Shown here: one piece after another, positions 51,832 through 62,117 of the stretch | Position numbering within the stretch: the stretch's first letter is position 1 | Layout of the letters: each line of letters starts with the position of its first letter | Assembly (NCBI GenBank): GCA_030490835.1 | Contig: CM059971.1 | Location: 122,172,564-122,236,563, forward strand | Reading direction: 5' to 3' | DNA from: Annona cherimola | Taxonomy: Eukaryota; Streptophyta; Magnoliopsida; Magnoliales; Annonaceae | DNA length: 64,000 bases | Translations under genes and position numbers: made by a program | Notes under the pieces: generated by a model | What the model saw: only the letters and a program-made list of their open reading frames with translations | Database searches by the model: none | What the model was told of the DNA's origin: nothing

Positions 51832-52009
51832 CTTCCATCCACAGCCCACCAGACAACTAGAAGCATCTCGAAATAGGGGGGAAAACATGTTAGGGGGAAA
51901 AAACGGATAAATGGGCCTATAAGGATTAGACGGTCGCGGCCAAACAAAGATGACAATAATTAGCGGATGTAGATCGGGAATTCTGATGGGATGAGATTTT
52001 TAATTTAAA

Positions 52010-52810
52010 GTTGTATTTGTTTATTACTAAAATTTTGTTTGATTGGCAACAAGAAAAAAAATGTCTTAAAACTTTCCCTCCTCTACAATTATTTTATTTT
52101 TAATCATTTCTTAATATCTTTTTTTATAACTATTCTATTTTTCAATTATTTCTACATAACTACCTCTGTGACATACATATCTATTTTATCTTTATTCTCT
52201 TTATTATTTGTCATTACTCTTATCGTATCAAATCATTTACTTTCCATCCAAAGATTTTATCACTTCCCATACACATCCTAAAAATAAAATTTTTTCAATC
52301 TAACAGTGTATTTAGAAAGTGATAAAACTTTTAAATAAAATATTTTTATTATCATTGTTTTTAATATGAGAAAAAATGATACAATATGATAGATATAATA
52401 ATGATGAAAAAACAGAATAAAGTTAAAATAGATATATTAGTTTTATAGATAATTATATATAAATGATTAAAAAATAGGATAACTACATAGAAAAATTATA
52501 AAAAATAATTTACAAATAGGACAGAATGATGCTTTGAAAACTTTTTGGTGTAAACAAACATACACTAAAACTTTTTGCTCTCCACGATTAATTTTTTAAA
52601 TTATTTCTTCACATTTTTATACAACTATATTATTTTTTATTTATTTCACACAATTATCTATACAACTAATATATCTATTTTAACTTTATTTTATTTTTAC
52701 TCCTTATCATTATGCATATCATATTACTTTTTCTTATCTAAAAAATTTGTACACTAAAATTTTTTCATTTAAAAATTTTATCACTTACTAGCATACACAT
52801 TTTCTTGATT
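52010..52810. mobile_element. Cluster of degenerate Tourist-like copies
   Basis: Three adjoining stretches in alternating orientation share phrases with the better copy at 60631-60910: AAAGTTTTATCACTT, GGATAAAGTTAAAATAGATA-like runs and AGTTGTATAGATAATTGT-like runs. Terminal GTGTTTGG motifs are decayed. Confidence 0.6.
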
Positions 52811-53234
52811 CTTAATATTGGCCAACCAACTTTTTCCATTTTTAAGGTGAATTATACATATATCTATAAATTTTTCTCATAATTTCACTTACACTCATAA
52901 ACTTTTAAAACTTCCAAGTACGCTTACATACTTTATCAAAAGTTCCATTTGTACTCGTGCCTTAGAAATCTATCCTTTGTCCCATTAAATTGATGAATAC
53001 ACTCAAGCCTTAATATATATTTGAGCCAGTTCGTTAAAAATTTACATTCAAATAATATATAATTCTATAATAGGAAAAGTATTTAAAATTCATTGTAGTG
53101 CATCTTTTTTGCAATAAAATCATAATTATTACTTCAAAATATTCATCATTTTCGCTGAAAATTAACAATTTATTTAATAGAACCCTTCACAGTATATGTA
53201 TAAATGAAATTAGAAGCAGAATATATGAGGGATA

Positions 53235-53625
53235 TTATTAAATGCACCAAGGTGCACCTTGCTTCAATGCGCTCAAATATATTTAATCTATTCTTTAATT
53301 TTTTTGAAACTTTTTTTATAAAACTATTAATTTAAATGTATTTAGCCTGCCAATAAAAAATGTATTTAATATGCATATCAAATTTTACCATTATTTGGAG
53401 ATTTTCGAGATAATTTTTTTATTTTTAAAAAACAGTAGCATTTTTAGTAAATTTAAATTACAAAAAATATTATTATTTTTTAAAATCGAAAAATATATAA
53501 AAATCTACAAGAATGATAAAAATTGATATACATGATAAATACACTTAGATTAATAGTTGTATAAAAAAATTCAAAAAAATAAGAAAATGTATATTTGCAC
53601 TCGGTGCACCTTATCGAGTTCAATA
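53235..53625. mobile_element. Foldback MITE, family B, degenerate
   Basis: TGCACCAAGGTGCACC at the left pairs with GCACTCGGTGCACC at the right; the core (ATATCAAATTTTACCATTA and AATGATAAAAATTGATAT) is present on both sides. Exact ends and target duplication not resolved. Confidence 0.6.
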
Positions 53626-55127
53626 TTTAGATATATTTGAAATTTTTGAAAGCTTGCAAGCCCAGTTAAACGCCTAAAATTCTTGAAAACGAGTGTAATT
53701 TGCCCTTTTTATACTAATTTTCTCCTGTTTCCCGTTACTTTTCTCATTCAATTTTCACATCCGGAATTCCAATCCCAGCAGAGAATAACCGTCTCTCGTG
53801 CATCCGCGTTGCATTCCATCATGCCAAACGAGCCTAAATTTGCTACCTTCGGTCTGTACGGTACGGAATTACAGAATTCCGTACAGAAAGCTCCACAGTA
53901 TCTTCTCCGTGGCCAGTAGGTCAATCATCAACGACTAAGTACCCTCCATCATTAGCACAGCCAAAAAAAAAAAAGCATGGAACTTAAAAAAAATAATAAT
54001 AATACAATAATAAAACGCATATACTAAAAAATGAATGTGGACAAGCTCATGTACCCTAGTTCAAAAATAGAGAGAGAGAGAGACCGTACGCCAGTCAAAA
54101 TGAAACAAGACTAAACCCAAATTGCTAATAACATCATTTGATCTTTATCACAGTTAAGAAATCAATCAGAGTTGGCTGATGAAACAGTTAAATTTATGAT
54201 TTGGACAGCTTAATATGGATTGATTGCATATTCAGCTTAAGGAAAGGAAACGAAATGAAAAGATTAAAAGATTTGGGCTGCTGTTAGTCGTTTTCAGAGA
54301 AAGCAAACATTGCAGTGCTTCAAAGCTTTTTGGGCTGTTCTGAGTGCTGACCGGCTTTTGGTTGGTAAGTGCGCATGTGGGTGCTTTTTTTGTAAAGTTA
54401 AGCCTTCCGATTGCGATCCGAAAACGGGACGTCGTAGAAGAGAAGGGAGACAGCCAAAGGCCACTACCGGAAATAAAATGAATAAACAAAAGCTATATCT
54501 GCAGCCACATTTTTTCTTCGCCGCGACTCAAAAACTCAAAAGTAAAAGTCAGGAACATATAAAAGTTTTCAACCTATGTGATTTTTGGAATTATAATGCA
54601 TATCGGTCAGCATGGTTAACGGTTTAGATTTGGCCCAAAAAAACAAAAGTTGGGAATAAAAAATCAATGGCATTCCTAGATATCTCTCAATGCAGCAGCA
54701 GTGTTGAATCATTGCCTTTTAAATAACTTTAAAAAGTTGAAAATTTAAAGTTCAGGAAATGATAAAACATGGCTAAATTCTTTCATCGTTTGTTAGCCTT
54801 TACCTCAATACGACCAGATTGAGGTAGGCTAGATACACATTATTACTGTCTTATCGAGTCTCAAAACATAAACACCACCTGCCCCAGGTTGGTCTCTATC
54901 TTGAGGTTCCGGGTTCAAAATCTTAGTTGGATGGTTTCCAAGCTTTTATCTCCTCACTGGTTTTTAGGAGTTGTGATCTCTCATATTCTCCTATTGACGT
55001 TTGAGAGTTTATAGCTAGTTTTCCTCAGACAATTTATCAGAATTATCTAAGGATATTTAGGAGTTGTAATCTCTCCTATTGATATTTGAGAGTTTATAGC
55101 TAATCTTCCTCTAACGATTTATAAGAA

Positions 55128-55403
55128 GAGGGGTGATTGGGTGCAGTTGGGTTCATAGGTGGCCATGGGATTCATTTTTTTTATTATTTTGAATTTTTTA
55201 TAAACATATAGAACTTGATGTATTTAACCGATAAACTAAGTTTTACTATTTTTAGATGCTTCTAAGTATTTTTTTATTTTTAAATATAGTAGCATTTTTT
55301 GTAATTTTTGAGAAAATTTAAAAAAATATATATTTTTGAAGTAATCCCATAGTCGGACACATTGGGAAGGTCTTATACACCTGGACACATGGGATCATCC
55401 CTC
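55128..55403. mobile_element. Mutator-like MITE with perfect 9-bp target duplication
   Basis: Tips GAGGGGTGAT and inverted ATCATCCCTC. TTATAAGAA stands at 55119-55127 and again at 55404-55412. The interior has AAGTTTTACTATTTTTAGAT, the shared family core, and a partner strand shortened by deletion. Confidence 0.85.
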
Positions 55404-56524
55404 TTATAAGAATTATCTCGTAACTTAATTGTAATAACAGCTGCGATTTAATATAAAATACACCCATAAAAAAGAAGTCCTGAAACATAAACACGCGCTA
55501 CAACTTTTCAGGCTGTTATTTTGCTGTGATCTAACTTTCTACATCTTTTATTTCATCTTTCACTCTAACCATCCTTTTTGCTCGTTACAGTGGGCCAATG
55601 CACGTATAGTTCAATGAATCACTTCGATGTATCCATATCAAGACATTAGATCTCAACACGTTCTGTTTCTTCCTTTACCGGATCATCTCCCGCGCAGTGT
55701 TCACCTTGTCCCTAAAATCCAATTTATCGGGCCAAACGAAAGAAGACATATTCGTATTTATCAGAGGTAATAGCAATTTTATCAGAGAAATTAACCGATG
55801 ACATAAAAAAAAATTAAATCGTCAAAAATGCACGACAAATAAAAATTAATATTAACATATATTTAAACAAAAAAATTATAAAAAGCTAAAATTTAGCACT
55901 ATATTGGTATGCATATAAAATGCATCTTACATTGTGTCATGTCAGTAATATGGAGATGAGTTTGCCAGTCTCAAACTCATAAATTTTAAACCTCAACCAG
56001 ATACAATTAAAAAAATTTACATTTATCAAAACGTTATGACCCATTGACCATTACCAACGATAAATTCTAAAAGATTTTAACAAATACAAATACAAAAAAA
56101 AAAAAAAAAAAAAAATCAATTTTGCATAATCTTCCTACAATGTCTTAATCCTTAAAAAAATAATTTTGTTACCAGTGGATGACCAAGTGGCCAACATAGA
56201 TGTTTATAAAGTATAAGGGTAGGGCTGTTCAAGACTTTGAAATTATGTAGAAACAGTAATATCGTTACTGTCAAGTGTCAACTAAAGTACACCTCCAACC
56301 TAGTCATGGGTGGCCTAATAAAAAAAAATTGATTTTGAAGTGTAATATACATATACACAAATAAAACTATAACGTCTTCGGAGAAAATGGTGAATTACGT
56401 GGAAGTAAAAAAATTGGATCCAATATGCCTAGTCGAAAGCTTTATTTTCGTTCAAATTAGATTGCGGCTCAAGCCCCAAAACATGCGTCTCCCTTCAAAA
56501 ATTGGAATTGCGTTTTTTCTATGG

Positions 56525-56995
56525 ATATATTTTACATTTTTCTCAACCATACTCACTATATTTGACTCTAATCCTAAATACACCCACTATATTGTCAAAA
56601 TATCAGATATATCTATTATACTTGTAGTTAATTCAAAAAATACTAATTCTGTTAAAAATTGTTAGTCAAATTTTTATAACTATCCAAAATACCACTGTTA
56701 TAAAACAATAAAAATGAAATTAAGGCTCCCAAAATTTTGAACTCATGTGCAATTAAAACATTAGTAAGTTATAACGTTCAAATTTTCAATTATGTCTAAA
56801 ATCTTATTGAGATATTAGTAACTTCACATATCAACTAACGACATTAATTCATGGATTAGGTTTTTTGGATTAACCACAAATATATTGAATATATCTGGGA
56901 TTTTGAAAACATAATGAATATATTTAGGATTGGGGTCAAACGTAACGAGTATAGTTGAAAAAAATCTTACATTTTTTATAGCACTGTTTCAAACA
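56525..56995. repeat. Inverted repeat with arms of about 120 bp
   Basis: The left arm (about 56530-56650) contains CTCACTATATTTGACTCTAA and CAGATATATCTATTATACTT; the right arm (about 56855-56990) carries their diverged complements. Arms are separated by about 200 bp of unrelated sequence. Could be an old foldback element; no tips seen. Confidence 0.65.
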
Positions 56996-57689
56996 TATTT
57001 AATACTCCCAGTATTTTGTAACAAAATTAATTTTGACATATCTATTTTTCTCTTGGAAATATGTAATTCGATTTATTTTATTACCAAACACTGGTCAACA
57101 TTTAACAAAACGGATTTGATTGGCATAAGCATTCATATGTTTTGTCCTCAGTTCGATTGATTTTATAGGTCTAATTACTGATGAAATCCGCATGTTAACG
57201 ATATAAACAATATATTAAAAATAAAGTGGATAAGTGGTCGATTAAACAAATTAAATCGATATTTTACTGCGGATAAATTTGAAACACGGAGCTAATCAAT
57301 TTCCACCTTATAATTTTTTCAGGAGTGGAAAAACATTGCTATAGATCTATATGGCAAATCGTTTATATTGGTTTAACGTCTTCTTTAGATAATAAAGAAA
57401 TATAAACAAACAAAATAAATTAGAGGAATAAGCGAATAGCATAAACCATAAAGCAGATGTAGGAATGCAAATTGAGTCTCGTAACCCAAAACCACCCACC
57501 CTGCCCCTGTTTGACACATTTTTGAGTCAAAAGCATTTTGAACGTGCATAAGAGGAAGATCCTTGCATAGGATGTGTATGTGATAAGAGTTCTCGTTTTC
57601 TCATTTGTAATATACATCATCATTATTATAGAAAATACTAATGTATATCATTACATTCTAGTAACATTTCTCTATCCCATTCGAATCTC

Positions 57690-57950
57690 TTGAATCTCGT
57701 GCGAGCATTGAATCTCAATGCTCTCAAGCGTATACACTTATTTTTTTATTTTTCTAATTTTTTTATAATTACTAAAATACCATTGATTTTTAAATATTCC
57801 AAAAAATATATAAATCTCTGAAATAGTAAAAATTAATACATATATTAAATACACTTAGATTAACATTTATGTAAAAAATTCAAAAAAATAAAAATAAATA
57901 GATGCATGCACTCAAGAGCATTGAGACTCAATACTCCCAGAAATACACAA
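57690..57950. mobile_element. Foldback MITE, family B, left half reduced
   Basis: Tips GCGAGCATTGAATCTCAATG and inverted CATTGAGACTCAATACTCCC. The right half has the core AATAGTAAAAATTAATACAT and AAATACACTTAGATTAAC; the left half lacks the corresponding part. No clear target duplication. Confidence 0.65.
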
Positions 57951-58003
57951 CTAAAGCCCAAAAAAATACCTCAGACAGGGTTTTGGTTAAGGTCAACTAT
58001 ATC

Positions 58004-58613
58004 GGACGCTGATCTCCTGCTCCCGGGCGCATACACCAAATTTTTTTATTTTTTTTTTGAAATTTTCTTCATAAAATTATTAGCCCAAGTGTATTTAACA
58101 TGTGTATAAATTTTTATCATTTTTGGGGATTTTTAGATATTTATTTTTAATTTTTAAAAATCGGTGGCATTTTCGTAATTTAAAATTACCTAAAATGCCA
58201 CTGATTTTCAAAAATTAAAAATAATATCTAAAATACTCCAAAAATGATAAAAATTTATATACATGTTAAATATACCTATATTAACATTTAAGGGTGTGTT
58301 TGGGAAGTTGTAAAACTTTTGATGAAAAGTTTTGTATGTAAAAGTTGTCAAATCAGTAGAAAATAATGTGATATTGTAGGAGTAATGATGAGGAATAAAG
58401 AGAATAAATTTAAAATAAATAGGTTAGTTGTATTGGTAGTTGTGTAGAAATGATTGAAAAGTAGGGTTGTTGTATAGAAATATGTGTAAAAAATAATTAA
58501 AAAAAGAGTAGTTATGGAGAGTGAAAAGTTTTAGATTTAAAAATTTTAACTTGACAATTTTTTCAAATTGTATTGATAGTTATGTATGCACCCAGAGCAG
58601 GAGATCAGCGTCC
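58004..58613. mobile_element. Foldback MITE, family B, carrying a nested Tourist-like insertion
   Basis: Tips GGACGCTGATCTCCTGCTC and the inverted GAGCAGGAGATCAGCGTCC, 19 of 19. Flanks AACTATATC (57995-58003) and TCCTATATC (58614-58622) share 7 of 9 bases. The right arm is interrupted at about 58291 by a GGGTGTGTTTGGG element. Confidence 0.8.
58292..58570. mobile_element. Tourist-like MITE nested in a foldback MITE
   Basis: Begins GGGTGTGTTTGGGAAGTT after TAA and shares the interior (AAAGTTGTCAAAT, AGTTGTATTGGTAGTTGTGT) with 60631-60910. The expected inverted right tip is missing, so the end is approximate. Confidence 0.65.
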
Positions 58614-58639
58614 TCCTATATCCTAATCCAAATAAACCC

Positions 58640-59742
58640 GGGTCGCGATTTGTTGCCCCCGAGAGCATGGAGCCCCTATGCTCTCGGCGCCCCCGTCGTT
58701 GGATGTGGCGAGTTTGTGTCCAGCCGTTGGTTGCGGTGTAAGACGCGACAGGGGCATTGACAGAAAATTTTGCAACGCAGGCCCTTTTGACCAGCGCTGT
58801 CGGCTGCGGCCGTTTTTTGCAAACCGGTTATTTTACCTGCTCGAACTAGGTCCTTTTTCAAAACCGGTCATTTATTTATATTATAAAAACTAGATGTGTT
58901 GAAAATTTTTATATACCATATATTACATTTTTTAAAAAATCAATAGTTATTTACTTACCATTCTTTTCAAAATATAAGTTTTTGATCAAAGTAATTTTTG
59001 ATAATATTATAAAATAAAATGCGTTTAATAAAATAATTAATTGAAATTTAAAAGTTTTAAATAAAAATTTAGGGGAGGCGTTGAGTTTCATTTTAATCCT
59101 TCATTTTCCATTGTTCTCTGAACAAATACATCACATAATTAATTAATTTATTTATGTTATAAAAACTAAATGTATTGAAGATTTTTATATACTATATATT
59201 ACATTTTAAAAAAATGAATAGTTATTTACTTACCATTCTTTTCAAAATATAAGTTTTTGATCAAATTAATTTTTGATAATATTATAAAATAAAATGTGTT
59301 TGATAAAATAAATAATTTAAATTTAAAAGTTTAAAATAAAAAATTAGGGGACGCATTGAGTTCCATTTTAATCCTTCATTTTCCATTATTCTCTAAACAA
59401 ACACATCACATAATTAATTAATTTATTTAGGGGACGCATTGAGAAACAAAAGGGATACATATTTTGTGGGAAAAAATGATGCCGTATGTGGTGTGGCCTG
59501 TGGGCTCCTTTTTGACAGGAAAGTAAACGAATGCAAATGTGCGCTTTTGAAAAAGGCCCCGGTAAAAGTAGGTGAAACGACCGGTTCGCAAGAAAACGGC
59601 CGCAGCTGATAGCGCGCGTCAAAGGGCCTGCTTTGCAAAATTTCCTGTCAACGCCCCCGTCGCGTCTGACGCCGCATCCAACGGCAGGGCGGCACCGAGA
59701 GCATGAAGGTTCCATGCTCTCGAGCGCAAGAAATCGCGGCCC
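58640..59742. mobile_element. Long-TIR Mutator-like element, perfect 9-bp target duplication
   Basis: GC-rich inverted ends of about 230 bp, beginning GGGTCGCGATTTGTTGC on the left and, inverted, GGGCCGCGATTTCTTGC on the right, with GAGAGCATGGA and GCGGCCGTTTT motifs inside. AATAAACCC flanks it at 58631-58639 and 59743-59751. The AT-rich centre holds two tandem units of about 276 bp. No transposase. Confidence 0.88.
58871..59430. repeat. Tandem repeat, 2 x about 276 bp, inside the long-TIR element
   Basis: TTTATTTAT.TTATAAAAACTA starts at 58871 and 59147, and TTTATTTAGGGGACGC restarts at 59422. Units share ATAGTTATTTACTTACCATT and TCCTTCATTTTCCATT. Confidence 0.92.
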
Positions 59743-59751
59743 AATAAACCC

Positions 59752-60148
59752 GGAGCCCATTCCTATGCACCTAGGTGCATTCAACCTCAATGCACCCGGG
59801 TGCACTGCACTTATTTTTTTAAAATTTTTTTTCATGAAGCTGTTAATATAGGTTTATTTAACATATGTATCAATTTTTACTATTTTTGGATATTTTTAGA
59901 TATTTTTTTTAAATTTTTTAAAATCAGTGGCATTTTCCGTAATTTTAAATTACCGAAAATGCCACTAAGTTTAAAAAATCTAAAAAAAATATCTAAAAGT
60001 CTCCAAAAATAGTAAAAATTGATACATATGTTAAATAAACATAGATTAACCATTGTATGAAAAATTTTTAAAAAAAATATAAAAAAATAGGTGCAGTGCA
60101 CTCGGGTGCATTGAGGCTGAATGCACCCGGTGCATAGGATTGGGCTTC
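59752..60148. mobile_element. Foldback MITE, family B, inserted at the same target
   Basis: Tips GGAGCCCATTCCTATGCACC and, inverted, GAAGCCCAATCCTATGCACC. The arms pair almost to the centre. AATAAACCC lies at 59743-59751 and 60149-60157, so the left target copy is shared with the neighbouring element. Confidence 0.88.
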
Positions 60149-60189
60149 AATAAACCCAACCTTAACCAATTTTTTTTAAAAAAAAGACC

Positions 60190-60475
60190 ATTTCGAGTTT
60201 GGCAATGAATAAAAGTTTTCGAAACAAAATTTTTCAATAAAAAACTTTTCATATTACATAACTATCATATATTTTTTTTAATAATTTATTCATATCTTCT
60301 TTTACAACTATTATATTTTTCAATCATTTATATATAATTACTTATACAACCAACTTATTTATTTTAACTTTATTTTTTTTATTCTTCATTATTATCCCTA
60401 TAATATCATATCATTTGATTCCATTTCAAAAACATTTACACCTAAAACCTTTTATTCAAAAGTTTTAACACTGTC
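60190..60475. mobile_element. Tourist-like MITE, degenerate
   Basis: Reverse orientation relative to 60631-60910; interior phrases match (ATTTTAACTTTATTTT, CAACTATTATATTTTTCAATCA), ends GAGTTTGGCAATG and CACTGTCAAATGG are decayed. Confidence 0.55.
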
Positions 60476-60630
60476 AAATGGAAGATGCGGTCTTAAAGCA
60501 TCGATATATGACACCAAATTCAGCCACGCCACCTACTAGCGGGAATGTCAAGGCAACTGGTGTGGGCAGGCGATGTGGATGGTTTGAAGGCCATGGACCG
60601 TCGCATGGGAACAGTGGATGCACTACCCTA

Positions 60631-60910
60631 GGGTGTGTTTGGGAATGAATAAAACTTTTGATGAAAAATTCTGAACAATAAAAGTTGTCAAATGATGTGA
60701 TATAATAGGAGTAATAATGAGGAGTAAAGAGGATAAAGTTAAAATAGATAGATTAGTTGTATAGATAATTGTGTAGAAATGATTAAAAAGTAGAATGATT
60801 TGTGTTGGAAGATGTAAAAAAATAATTAAAAAATAAAAGAGTTGTAGAAAATGAAAAGTTTTAGATTGAAAAGTTTTAGGTGAAAACTTTTTGTCATTGC
60901 CAAACACCCC
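60631..60910. mobile_element. Tourist-like MITE, best copy
   Basis: Left end GGGTGTGTTTGGGAATGA, right end inverted GGGGTGTTTGGCAATGA; flanking CTA trinucleotides at 60628-60630 and 60911-60913. 280 bp, AT-rich, no coding capacity. Confidence 0.8.
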
Positions 60911-61081
60911 CTAATCTCTTTCCTTCGGGAACACACCCCAAATAACAATATATACGTAGAGTTCTGATCATGTACATTAATATATACCATAAGTTGGCAT
61001 ACATTTAGTTCAAAATAGACCTCATAAGATCATAAAATTATAACCTACTTAGTACATTTTATTTATAATTGATTATTTCAA

Positions 61082-61356
61082 ATGTGTTTGGAAAATAATA
61101 AAACTTTCAAATGAAAAGTTTTTAATATAAAATTTTTTAAAATGAGATAAAATGATGCAATATGATAAAAATATAAAAAATTACATAAAAATAAATATGT
61201 TAATCGTATAAACAATTATGTAAAAATGATTAAAAAATATGGTAATTTATATAAGAAAATGTGAAGAAATAGCTAAAAAAAAGTAGTTGTAGTGAATGAA
61301 AAATTTTAGATTAAAAAGTTTTGATCCAAAAATTTTATAGTGAAACAAACACACCC
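61082..61356. mobile_element. Tourist-like MITE, diverged
   Basis: Left ATGTGTTTGGAAAATAATAA, right ..AAACAAACACACCC; interior resembles 60631-60910 (AAATGAGATAAAATGATGC, TTAATCGTATAAACAATTATG). Confidence 0.65.
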
Positions 61357-62117
61357 TTCATTAATGTGTCATTTTTCATCCAAATTGGGTATATACAGTC
61401 CACCTTTGAAAATGGTACTAAATCATCGTGCTAATATATTTTGCTATAAATAACAATTTTAAAGTTGTTTTTTCAACATGTAAACTACCCAAAACTTAAT
61501 TTATATATGGATAAATAATTTTGTAAAGTATTAATACACTTTGAGAGTGAACGTAAGGCTCATTTTGAGCCAAACGTATCATAATTTACAATACATCTAC
61601 ATGTACATGATCAGATCTCTCTATATATAAATATATTTTCAAACTCGACTCGAATTTTCAACCAGAATGTCCAGCTGGAACTTGACCAAATTCTTAAATT
61701 ATGGTTGCATTAACCTTATATGTATTGTTGGGAAGAATTTTCCAAATAGGTTTAGAGTTGGGTGGTACGCAGCTCAATTTGCACCATAATGTTGAGTACA
61801 TTACACATCCAGCACCAGCAGAATGACATGGAGCTATATTGCATCTATATTTCTGACTGTCAAAAACAAAATCACAGCGCAGAAGGTAAGCTGGGCCACG
61901 TTCGATGCACATCCACAATGCAGCCTCCAAAAGTTAAATACTTCGTAGTGAGACTTAAGTATTCCCACTTGCCCAACAGGACAATAGCTTTGACAGGCCA
62001 TTTTAAAACCAGTAACAGATAGAGTTATCAAACCAATTTGGCAAATCATAAGCATTTACTGGAAGAATAAATAACATAGAACAAAGACTCTCACAGACTC
62101 ATACTCCAACTACCTCA

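Larger units (their letters stand above)
50178..62117. other. Gene-free, MITE-rich block
   Basis: Starts with the CALS8 5' flank (CT-rich on the coding strand, about 50180-50480), then a hAT-like element. From 52.0 kb on it consists largely of short elements: Tourist-like copies, foldback MITEs, an inverted repeat at 56.5-57.0 kb and a stack of insertions at 57.7-60.9 kb. Unassigned parts are AT-rich; no reading frame resembles a known protein. Confidence 0.65.

Noticed and set aside
54232..54627. Overlapping open frames on both strands
   Set aside because: Neither frame has a family motif, and both lie in AT-rich spacer without splice or start support.
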